A stretch of DNA of 64,000 bases, taken from assembly GCA_007751475.1 (NCBI GenBank), contig CP036434.1, positions 6,639,524-6,703,523 of the forward strand, read 5' to 3'. The position numbers were made by a program, and so were the translations under genes. Source of the DNA: Saltatorellus ferox. GTDB taxonomy: Bacteria > Planctomycetota > UBA1135 > GCA-002686595. This document shows positions 25,825 to 33,994 of this stretch, in pieces; position 1 is the first letter of the stretch; every line of letters starts with the position of its first letter. A model generated the notes under the pieces. The model was not told where the DNA came from. It ran no database searches and worked only from the letters and a program-made list of their open reading frames with translations.

Positions 25825-26115
25825 GGGGTCGCGCGGAGCTGGAACCCCTTCGTCGTCGGTGACGGGCGGGGCCTTCGTTCACGCAGTATGCATTCGAGGG
25901 CCGCACATTGCTCGGAACGGGTGGCGAGATGGGCGAATCGGCCGCGGCGTCGGCTCGAGGACCAGCGTTGGAACGGAACGTGCATGGGTCCCAGCACCGG
26001 TCCTCGCCGGAACGGCGTCTCGCAGCGCCGCTTGCCCCCTCTCGCCCCACCTGCCCGCGCGCCACTGGCCCGGAAGCGCCTCTCGGCTCTCGGGGACGCG
26101 GCGTGCGCTGATTTC

Positions 26116-27567
26116 ATGCGCTCTACCAGCCCGCGCTCCGCGTGGACGTGGGCGCCCCTGGCCGTCCTCTCGACAGCAGGAGCGCTCATGGCCGCGAGTG
26201 CCTTCGCACACTTCCCGTTCGAAGACGCCTACGTCACTCTTCGCTATGCCGACAACCTCGCCGAGGGCCGCGGCTACGTCTTCAATCCCGGGGAACACGT
26301 CCTCGGAACGTCGTCACCACTCTGGACGCTGCTGCTCGCGCTCTCGACCTGGCTCGGCGCGGATCCGGAGGTCGCGCTGACCGCTGCGTCCACGGCTTCC
26401 CTGGTCGCCCTCGCATGGCTCGGGGGATTGGCGTTACGAAAGGAGGACATGCCCATCGCCAGCATCGCCTTTGCGACCGCCGTCCTCTTCGGCTTTGGCC
26501 GATCCCATGAATCCTGGGGCATGGAGACACCGCTGTTCATGGCGCTGCTGTTTGGAGTGCTGGCGCTTGTGCGCTGCCGGCGCATCGCGGGCGCGGGTGC
26601 CGTCATGGGACTCGCGTTTCTCACGCGCCATGAGGGAGCTCTGTTCGCGCTTGCCTTCGTGCCCATTCTGGGCCGACATGCCGCGGTGCGTTTCGGGGTC
26701 AGCGCCGCCGTGGTCGCGGCTCCCTGGTGGATCTTCGCCGCGGCGACCTTCGGGACTCTCCTGCCGCACGCGCTGGAAGCCAAGGCCGGTGACCTGGGCG
26801 CGTGGGAGTACCTTTGCGGCGCCTGGGCTCTCTTGCCAGGCGACTGGGTCTGGTCCGCACGCGCCCTCCGGGTTTCGGGCGTCGAGGTCGCCATGCGTGT
26901 CGCTGTCCTCGCCTTCGGCTCGGTCGGGCTATGGACGCTCTGGAAGCGACGATCACCGCTTCTCAGCCTCGCCGTCGGCGCCGGGCTCGCCCTCCTCGGA
27001 CTCGCCATCATCGGCCCAGCGCACGGCTTCCGCTGGCATCGCTGGCCGTTCCATCTGCTCTTGCTAGCCCTGTGTCTGGTGGGAGCGGAGGCGTCGAGCC
27101 GTGGATTCACGTCACGCCTGCGAGTGATTCCTGTGCAGGCGAGCATCGCGGCGTTCGGCCTTCTTCTCTTGCCATCGACGCTCCACCGCTACCGCTCGAA
27201 CATCGAAGCGACGCACGAGCACCGCAGTCGTATCGAGGTCTACGACGAGGTGATCCAGCGAATCCGTAGCGCCGGGCTCAGCGGCGCGACGCTCCTCACG
27301 CCCGAGCCCGGGTACCTTGCGTACCACACGGACAATCCAGTGATCGACGCGGCGGGCCTTGTCTCACCAGAGGTCTCGTTCGGGAGCGACCAGCGCACCC
27401 CGACGATCCTTGGCGAACTTCTGCAGCGCCGCCCCGGATTGATCATGGCGCGGGTCCCCTTTCACCCCCAGGGCTACAGAGTGCTGCTGGACACCCGCTT
27501 CCGAGGACGACTCCTGGTTCGAGCCGACCTGTGGCCCGACGAACCAGGAGCTGTCGCGGGTCGCTGA
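26116..27567 (+). CDS. Polytopic membrane protein, GT-C glycosyltransferase-like
   Basis: A 483-residue protein with many hydrophobic helices. The first loop after TM1 reads FPFEDAYVTLRYADNLAEGR and then GTSSPLWTLLLA, a pattern typical of GT-C fold (PMT/ArnT-like) transferases, where an acidic residue in the first loop is catalytic and the donor is a polyprenyl-phosphate sugar. The hydrophilic C-terminal 110 residues are probably periplasmic. ATG 26116 is chosen because the upstream frame overlaps the divergent dehydrogenase gene. Substrate is unknown. It is convergent with the secreted-protein gene and shares a terminator hairpin. Confidence 0.7.
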   Translation: MRSTSPRSAWTWAPLAVLSTAGALMAASAFAHFPFEDAYVTLRYADNLAEGRGYVFNPGEHVLGTSSPLWTLLLALSTWLGADPEVALTAASTASLVALAWLGGLALRKEDMPIASIAFATAVLFGFGRSHESWGMETPLFMALLFGVLALVRCRRIAGAGAVMGLAFLTRHEGALFALAFVPILGRHAAVRFGVSAAVVAAPWWIFAAATFGTLLPHALEAKAGDLGAWEYLCGAWALLPGDWVWSARALRVSGVEVAMRVAVLAFGSVGLWTLWKRRSPLLSLAVGAGLALLGLAIIGPAHGFRWHRWPFHLLLLALCLVGAEASSRGFTSRLRVIPVQASIAAFGLLLLPSTLHRYRSNIEATHEHRSRIEVYDEVIQRIRSAGLSGATLLTPEPGYLAYHTDNPVIDAAGLVSPEVSFGSDQRTPTILGELLQRRPGLIMARVPFHPQGYRVLLDTRFRGRLLVRADLWPDEPGAVAGR

Positions 27568-27604
27568 CCTCCCCTCTGGATGGTGAGGCGAGGGGAGTTC
27601 AGCG
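27562..27604. terminator. Bidirectional hairpin terminator
   Basis: CGCTGACCTCCCCT pairs with AGGGGAGTTCAGCG with one mismatch, leaving a 15-nt loop. It overlaps the stop codon of the membrane protein and ends 7 bp before the stop of the convergent gene, so it probably serves both. Confidence 0.65.
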
Positions 27605-27610
27605 GTTCCA

Positions 27611-30043
27611 TCAAAGGAAGGGGATCGCCACCGCGTTCGAGAAGTTCGACGTGGCCGTGCCGCCCACCGCGTCGCGGTGCCAGGTCTGGAAGTTCCAGGT
27701 CTGGCCCGAGAGGGCGCTGACCGCGCCGGTCGGCTGGGCGATCGACTGGGGGTTGAGGTTGAAGACACCTCGGCCACCGAAGCCCGAGTTGAAGACGCCG
27801 AATCGGCCCACGGAGCCCCCCACGCAGAGCGTGCCCTGGCTTCCGCCGGCTCCTGGGACGAGGCCCTGATTCGTCGAAGCGAGGAAGAAGCCGAAGGAAT
27901 TCAGTGGGAGTGACGACGTCAGGAGCTGCTGCGTGCTGAAGCGATCCCTGTCGCCGAAGGCCACCATATAGCTTCGATCTCCGGTGCTGTTGGCAGCGCC
28001 ATAGCAGTACTGGGTACCGGAGGCGACGAAGGCCGCGGACGCCTGGACGAAGGCACCCGCGATGTTGTTGGAGGTGCCGTCGAACTGACTCCAGACGATG
28101 ACGCCATCGCTGAACGGGCCGCCACCGCTGCGGGTGGTCGCGATGGACATGGTGTCGAGATTGGGGCTGGATCCGGTGCTCCTGAGACGTCGTTCCGTCA
28201 TGCCGAGGCGATCGACGATCGGCTGGGCGATCGTGGCGTAGACGGCGCCCGCCGATTCGTAGGCGAGGATGAAGGACTCGTTCAGCGTCCCGATGACGAC
28301 GTTGTTGTCGTTGGCGGCCATCGAAGCGTGCTCGATGACCTGCAGCTGCTCGGTGCTCCGCACCGTCTGCCCGGCGCACAGGGCCACGTAGGCATCGGTC
28401 ACGACGCTGGCGCTGTCGTCGTAGGTCACGAGCCAGTATTGCTCGCCGGTCACGGGGTGGACGGTGTCGGAGAGAGACGAAACCCTGACGTCGAAGTAGA
28501 ACCCCAGTGCCGTCTGGAAGGGGGCGACGTCGAACGGTCCGAAGACCGAGCTACCGTCGAAGTCCAGCTGAGCGGCTTCCACCTTGGACTCACCAGTATT
28601 GATGTCTTCGGAGGCCCACGCGATGTTGTAGCGCGTGACACCGGTCAGGTTGCCCGTCGATTGAGAGACCGCAGGAGCTGTCTCGTCGCGGGAGAGGGAA
28701 CTCGCAAGGAACATATCGCTACCGAGGAAGCTCCCGGCCGTATCGACGATGATGGCGTGAACGTCACGATCGGTGCTGTATTCGCGGTTGTACGCGACGC
28801 AGTAGTAGCTGGAAGACAGGTCCACCGACTCCGATCCGATGTCGGGCGAAACGCACCCGTAGGAGCTGGTAGCCCCTTTGAGGATGAACGGAGCTTCCTG
28901 AGAGCCATCCGCGAGCCGGAAGCGCGCGGCGATGTCGGTCGAGCCCGCGACGGCCGCGCTATCGGCCTCGGAGACCACGAGGAATCGGCCTGTGTTCCGG
29001 TGCTGCGCCACGCGCGGCGCGTTCCAGCTCCCGGCACCGAGCTGGACGTAGGCTCCGCCACTCGCAGCGAGCGTGACGGCGTCGATGAACTGGGAGAACA
29101 CGTCGGCGTCGGTCGCAGAGAAGGCCTCCTCGTAGACGACGAGATAACGATCTCCCGCCACCTCGTACGCGAGGTCCGGGACCGTGAGGTCGGAAGAGAA
29201 CGCGTCGATCGTGACGGTGCTCATGATCGGATCCACCACGATCGGACCGGCCGCAGCGTCGACGAAAGCCGCGGGCACGATGAGTTCGAGCGCGCCGTCC
29301 ATCCAGCGGGAGCGCACCGCTGCGCTTCGACCCATTCCATCGAGAACGATCGCGTCGCTGTAGGTCATGCTTCCGCGATCATTGCCGAATCGCAGCGTTT
29401 CCTCGCCGGTGAAGGCGGCGAGTTCGGTCTCGACGACAAGACGCAGCGTGACGTCGCCGCTTCCCGCGCTGGCATGGAAGGCGAAAGACTGCTCGACCTG
29501 ATCCACGTCGAGGTCGTAGCGGACCTCGACGGCCCCGCGGTCCAGAATCATGCGATCGCCGACGCGACTCACGCGCGCAGTCGGGTTGAGATCGAAGCTA
29601 GCGCCGTCGCGCTGGACGCTCTCCAGGCGGAAGCGCACCGGGAAATTGCGCGGGGCTTCGGAGCCAAGAAACGGGATGTAGGCGAATCCGTCCGGTGACG
29701 CGCTCGCCTTGTAGGTGCGCCCACGGGCCCATAGCGTGTCGCCGACGGAATCGTGGTACACGATGGAGTGACGATCCTGGCCCTGGACAGCCGCCAGCGC
29801 GGCGCCCTCCCCCATCTCGGGACGAACGCCCACGGGAGCCGAGGTCGGCTCGTGGACCTCCCGGGGCGTCGCGGGGCGGTTCACGTGGGGCTGCCCGCGC
29901 CGGAGGTCCGGAAGAGGAGCAGCCGAAGGATCGCGGCGTGAGCGACGCTCGATGTGCTCACCGGCGCTTTCCTGGAAGGAGATCTGCGGAGGAAGCGGCG
30001 TGGGAAAGAGCGAACTGACGGCAAGGCCGAGGGTGAGAATCAT
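27611..30043 (-). CDS. Large secreted protein with shared C-terminal domain
   Basis: An 810-residue exported protein. The start is set at 30043 so that MILTLGLAVSSLFPTPLP acts as a signal peptide; the frame is open further up but uninformative. A following basic, Pro-rich stretch leads into a beta-rich body. From about residue 250 it contains repeated strands such as YLVVYEEAFSATDADVFSQ, RFLVVSEADSAAV and YYCVAYNREYST, resembling a sialidase-like or propeller scaffold without catalytic motifs. The last 135 residues are the shared C-terminal domain (NSTGDRS, GTLCVGGSVGRF, QTWNFQTWHRD, TSNFS). Probably a surface protein. Confidence 0.75.
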   Translation of the reverse strand: MILTLGLAVSSLFPTPLPPQISFQESAGEHIERRSRRDPSAAPLPDLRRGQPHVNRPATPREVHEPTSAPVGVRPEMGEGAALAAVQGQDRHSIVYHDSVGDTLWARGRTYKASASPDGFAYIPFLGSEAPRNFPVRFRLESVQRDGASFDLNPTARVSRVGDRMILDRGAVEVRYDLDVDQVEQSFAFHASAGSGDVTLRLVVETELAAFTGEETLRFGNDRGSMTYSDAIVLDGMGRSAAVRSRWMDGALELIVPAAFVDAAAGPIVVDPIMSTVTIDAFSSDLTVPDLAYEVAGDRYLVVYEEAFSATDADVFSQFIDAVTLAASGGAYVQLGAGSWNAPRVAQHRNTGRFLVVSEADSAAVAGSTDIAARFRLADGSQEAPFILKGATSSYGCVSPDIGSESVDLSSSYYCVAYNREYSTDRDVHAIIVDTAGSFLGSDMFLASSLSRDETAPAVSQSTGNLTGVTRYNIAWASEDINTGESKVEAAQLDFDGSSVFGPFDVAPFQTALGFYFDVRVSSLSDTVHPVTGEQYWLVTYDDSASVVTDAYVALCAGQTVRSTEQLQVIEHASMAANDNNVVIGTLNESFILAYESAGAVYATIAQPIVDRLGMTERRLRSTGSSPNLDTMSIATTRSGGGPFSDGVIVWSQFDGTSNNIAGAFVQASAAFVASGTQYCYGAANSTGDRSYMVAFGDRDRFSTQQLLTSSLPLNSFGFFLASTNQGLVPGAGGSQGTLCVGGSVGRFGVFNSGFGGRGVFNLNPQSIAQPTGAVSALSGQTWNFQTWHRDAVGGTATSNFSNAVAIPFL

Positions 30044-30222
30044 CGGATTCGAGGGGCAGGAACGGAGGGAAAGAGAAGAAGAGCTCTTCACAGCGACCTT
30101 GTTCCCGTGGGGTTCAGAAGAGGTCGCTACCCTGCAGACTGCGGCGCCCTCCGCGCGTTTAGCGTCTTTGATCTTAATCTGCCCGTCCTCCGTTCGACTG
30201 CCGAGAGGAGCCTGCGCTGAGA

Positions 30223-32643
30223 TCAATCGCTCTCGATGAGCTCGACTCGAACGTTGGCCTGCATGCCGGCCGTGATCTCGATCGGGCGCGTCAGTGGCTC
30301 GAAGCGGTCACCCTCCACCTGCAAGGTGTAGGAGCCGGCCCGCAGGACGCCTCCGGCTCTTGCACGCGCATCCGAATGGCCGCGCTGCAGCTCGATTCGA
30401 TCGGTCACGTGGAAATGAGCCTGCCCGAGCGACGCCGTCGCGGCGGTCTCGGCGCCTTCGGAGACCTCGTGGAATTCATGGCTGACCTCCCAGGCGGAGC
30501 TGAAGTTCTCGTCCGTCACTTCGAATTCATCGGTTTCCATTAAGTCGCCCCCTTGAACGACTCCGTCCATTGCCACGTTCCCGCTCGCGTCGAGCAGCGA
30601 GTAGCTGGCCGTCCACGGAACCTGGAGTTCGGACCACAGATCGATGGAGCAACGCCCGCCCTTGAGGTAGTCGAGCTCGATCTCGACGTCGCCGACGCGG
30701 GGCAGCTGCACCAGGCGCGTGTCAGGATAGCGGAAGCTCAGGGCGGTCCCCGGAGTTCCCGGCTCCAGCGACACCAGGTAGGGGCCAGGCTCCAGCGGAA
30801 CCGCTTCGACGACGAACCGGCCACCCGGGGAGTCCTTGTCAGGATCAAGCGGCACGGCGAGTACCTCCAGCGAGGGCCCGCCGACCGGACTCATGAAGAG
30901 CAGCGAGAAGGCCTGGAACGGATCCACATTGGGATGCATCAAGGTCGCGATCAACCGTGGACGTTCGATCCGGACGGTGACCAGATCGACGCCGAGCCAC
31001 TGTCCGGGGCCCGGCGCGAGGACCTCCCGCTCCACCCGCGTCGCCGACGGATGCGTGGCTTCGATCCGAATGGGCCTGCCCGCTGGTACCTCCACGGTGA
31101 ATGCCTCGGGCCCGCTCGTCCATTCTCGACCTCCGTGCTCCAGCGAAGCGCGGACGCGGGCACCCTCCAGTCTGTCCACGGAGTCGAACACGCTCACCAG
31201 AAGCCGGGCGCCCGTGAGGTCGTAGACCCGCTCGTCGGGTGCGCGGACCTGGAACGTGTGAAGCGGAAGGCGATGGCCAGGGGCGTTCGGTTCCTGGAAC
31301 TCGACGCGGTGTTCAGCGGGAGCCAGCCCGGTGAATCGGAAGTAGCCGAGGGCATCGGTCATCGCCTCGGCGAACTTCTCTTCGAAACGATCGTTCGCCC
31401 ACCAGCACTCCTGACCCGCGGCGTCAACGCCCGGAATTCCGTAGGCGACGTCGATTCCAACGCACATATCCGCCAGTGGCTCGCCGCTGCGAACGGCGCG
31501 TCCCTCGACGGTATGGCCCGCTTCCAGCACGAGTTCCTGGCGCCGCTCCCATCTCTTTGCGCCGGGCACCACCAGCTCGGAGTACGGACGTGAGCCACCT
31601 CGCCTGGCAACGAGCAGCACGGACTGTCCCTGGGCCCACGATGGTACGACGAGTCGGAACTCTCCCGCCGCACCCGCCCTCCCATCGACCTGGCGCCCGC
31701 CGTCGAAAGGTGCTCCCTCCCTCAGCTCGAGGAGCGCGACACGGGCACTCTTCGCGGGCTGACCGTCGGGGAGGAGCACCACACCCTCCAGCCACGACTC
31801 CTCTGGAGCCACAGGCGCTGGATCCTCGGTTCCCGCGACCGGCGCAGACGGCGCGATCGCGTAGCGGTTCACGCTCACGAGATCCACGGGCTCCGCCGGC
31901 CCCCCCATCCCGAAGACCTCCGACATCGAGGCAACGGGCACGTGATCGGGAGCGACCAGGACGTCGTTCGCCTTGGTAGCTTCGACTCCTTCCGTGGTTC
32001 CCATGCCCCACCAGCCGGCGAGACCCAGCGCGCCTGCGGCCGCGCCGACCAGAACCCCTTTCGCCCCCAGGAGCCCCGTCTTCTCCGGGCCGGCCGCGAC
32101 GACCAGCGCATCGAACCAACGGGCCCGCTCGCCCCCCGCGCTCTCTCCCCCACGTCCCAGAAGCCGATGCCGCAACTTCGCGACTCCCCGCGCGCACCGC
32201 GCCTCGGCCGTCGACGTGGAGACACCCGTCTTCCGGGCCACCGACGGCAAGGTATCACCGGTGATGTAGCGCAGATGAAGCGCCGTCCGGTAAGGCTCTT
32301 CCAGATCGATCAGCGTCTCGGCGATACGCCGCCGCAGATCGAGATCGGCGACCACGTCGACCGTGGAATGGACGGTCCCCTGATCCCGAGCGACGGAGGA
32401 ATCCGATCGGCCCTGTCGAGCGCGGCGAGCGGCCTCTCCGCGAAAGAGGGACCGGGCCGAGTGGTGCAGAACGCCGAGCAGCCACGGGCGTGACTCGGAG
32501 CCGCCGCGCCCCCGCTGAAGAGCCGCGACCCAGGCATCCTGCGTCAGGTCATCGGCCAAAGCCGGATCGTGAACGATGGCGCGCGCCATGCGGCGGAGCC
32601 AGTCGTCCTGGGTCAGGATTTCGTCGAGGGTCGGGATCGTCAT
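30223..32643 (-). CDS. ECF-like sigma-70 factor fused to a membrane-anchored C-terminal region
   Basis: An 806-residue fusion. Residues 1-75 match sigma region 2 (DPALADDLTQDAWVAAL, WLLGVLHHSARSLFR) and 105-162 match region 4 (LEEPYRTALHLRYITGDTL, then a helix-turn-helix TLPSVARKTGVSTSTAEARC). A single hydrophobic helix lies at about 192-212. The remaining 590 residues are beta-rich, with at least one carboxypeptidase-regulatory-like module (LEGVVLLPDGQPAKSARVAL), and would be extracytoplasmic. This places a transcription factor and a possible sensor in one chain. Start 32643 gives the usual sigma N-terminus. No anti-sigma gene is adjacent. Confidence 0.85.
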   Translation of the reverse strand: MTIPTLDEILTQDDWLRRMARAIVHDPALADDLTQDAWVAALQRGRGGSESRPWLLGVLHHSARSLFRGEAARRARQGRSDSSVARDQGTVHSTVDVVADLDLRRRIAETLIDLEEPYRTALHLRYITGDTLPSVARKTGVSTSTAEARCARGVAKLRHRLLGRGGESAGGERARWFDALVVAAGPEKTGLLGAKGVLVGAAAGALGLAGWWGMGTTEGVEATKANDVLVAPDHVPVASMSEVFGMGGPAEPVDLVSVNRYAIAPSAPVAGTEDPAPVAPEESWLEGVVLLPDGQPAKSARVALLELREGAPFDGGRQVDGRAGAAGEFRLVVPSWAQGQSVLLVARRGGSRPYSELVVPGAKRWERRQELVLEAGHTVEGRAVRSGEPLADMCVGIDVAYGIPGVDAAGQECWWANDRFEEKFAEAMTDALGYFRFTGLAPAEHRVEFQEPNAPGHRLPLHTFQVRAPDERVYDLTGARLLVSVFDSVDRLEGARVRASLEHGGREWTSGPEAFTVEVPAGRPIRIEATHPSATRVEREVLAPGPGQWLGVDLVTVRIERPRLIATLMHPNVDPFQAFSLLFMSPVGGPSLEVLAVPLDPDKDSPGGRFVVEAVPLEPGPYLVSLEPGTPGTALSFRYPDTRLVQLPRVGDVEIELDYLKGGRCSIDLWSELQVPWTASYSLLDASGNVAMDGVVQGGDLMETDEFEVTDENFSSAWEVSHEFHEVSEGAETAATASLGQAHFHVTDRIELQRGHSDARARAGGVLRAGSYTLQVEGDRFEPLTRPIEITAGMQANVRVELIESD

Positions 32644-32912
32644 GGGAGACCGGGTGGCGAGGTCGCGGCGAGAAGCGCGCCAACGGGCGCGCCCATGAGC
32701 AGTGGAGCTACCAACCCGACCTTCCGGAGAATTCTCGCAGAAACTGGTGAGTACCCGGGGGCGGAGGGACGGTAGCCTGAAAAATTGTCGCCACGGGACT
32801 TTTTGGCTCGCTCGCACTCGCCGCTGGAGCTTCAGCCCGGACGTCCCCGGGGCTGACCGGCAAGATGAAGAAGCCCGTGCAACGGTTCCCTGCCGTTCCC
32901 CTGCCTTCTCCC

Positions 32913-33911
32913 ATGCGCCTCACACCGCTCCTTCTCGAACACGCGACCGCCCTTCGTTGCTTCGTCGACGACTTCCACCGGCAGGGCGAGACCAGGATCC
33001 CCGCCTTCTTCAAGAAACCGGGCTGGTCCCACGAAGAAACGCTGGAGCATTTCAACGCCTGGGAGCGCGGCGACCCGCTCGGGTGGTCGCCCGAGACCGT
33101 GGGCAGATTCGTGCCTTGCACCACGCGGTTCCTGGAAGACTCGGCCACGGGCGAACTCCTCGGGGTCTTCAACTTCCGGCATCGGCTGAACGAGAGCCTC
33201 GAGCGATTCGGTGGGCATGTGGGCTATAGCGTGCGCCCGTCCGCGCGGCGCCAGGGTCACGCGACGACGCTCCTGCGCGCAGCGCTGGAGAGAGGACGCG
33301 ACCTTGGACTCCCGGGCCTCGTGGTGACGTGCGCGCCGACGAACGAAGGCTCGGCGCGGACGATCGAACGCTGCGGCGGCGTGCTGCGGGATCAGTACTA
33401 TCTCGAAACAGAGGGCACGGACGTGAACCGATACTGGGTGCCCGTGGCGAGCCCGATGGAGCTGAAGATCGATGACCTGAGCCACCCCGCGGTGGTGGAG
33501 CTCTTGGAGATGCACTTCGGCGAGATGCACGCTCACTCGCCGGCGGGCGAGGCGCACGTGCTGCGGATCGAGCGCCTTCGGGACCCGAGCCTTACGTTCT
33601 GGACCGCCTGGGAGGGCGACGATCTGCTGGGGTGCGGCGCGCTTCGCGAGCTCGGGGCCAAGGCCGGCGAGATCAAATCCATGCGGACCCACCCCGACCG
33701 GCTCCGCAGGGGAGCCGCGCGGGCCATCCTCCTGCGCATCATCGAAACGGCAGTGGAGCGCGGATACGAGAGACTCTCCCTGGAGACGGGTAGCGGACCT
33801 GTCTTCGACGCAGCCGTGGGGCTCTACGGTTCGTTCGGCTTTCAGCCTGGGTCCGCGTTCGGCGAGTATCGGCCGAACGAGTTCTCCAGGTTCTTCCACC
33901 TGGCGCTCTGA
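32913..33911 (+). CDS. Tandem GNAT-family N-acetyltransferase
   Basis: A 332-residue protein made of two GNAT domains. The first (about 1-170) shows the acetyl-CoA motif VGYSVRPSARRQGHATTLLR, followed by NEGSARTIERCGGVL. The second (about 185-332) shows SMRTHPDRLRRGAARAILL and ends with VGLYGSFGFQPGSAFGEY, as in small-molecule or protein acetyltransferases. Both have the V-motif arginines for CoA phosphates. The frame is open to 32865, but MRLTPLLLEHA is a typical GNAT opening, so 32913 is preferred. It is divergent from the sigma-fusion gene. Substrate unknown. Confidence 0.88.
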   Translation: MRLTPLLLEHATALRCFVDDFHRQGETRIPAFFKKPGWSHEETLEHFNAWERGDPLGWSPETVGRFVPCTTRFLEDSATGELLGVFNFRHRLNESLERFGGHVGYSVRPSARRQGHATTLLRAALERGRDLGLPGLVVTCAPTNEGSARTIERCGGVLRDQYYLETEGTDVNRYWVPVASPMELKIDDLSHPAVVELLEMHFGEMHAHSPAGEAHVLRIERLRDPSLTFWTAWEGDDLLGCGALRELGAKAGEIKSMRTHPDRLRRGAARAILLRIIETAVERGYERLSLETGSGPVFDAAVGLYGSFGFQPGSAFGEYRPNEFSRFFHLAL

Positions 33912-33994
33912 CGCAGGTCTGCCGGGCAAGAGTGTGCGGCTGAGCGGATCTGGGACAGCCGCATCGACCCCAAGCGCGCCTATGCTCTTGAGCG

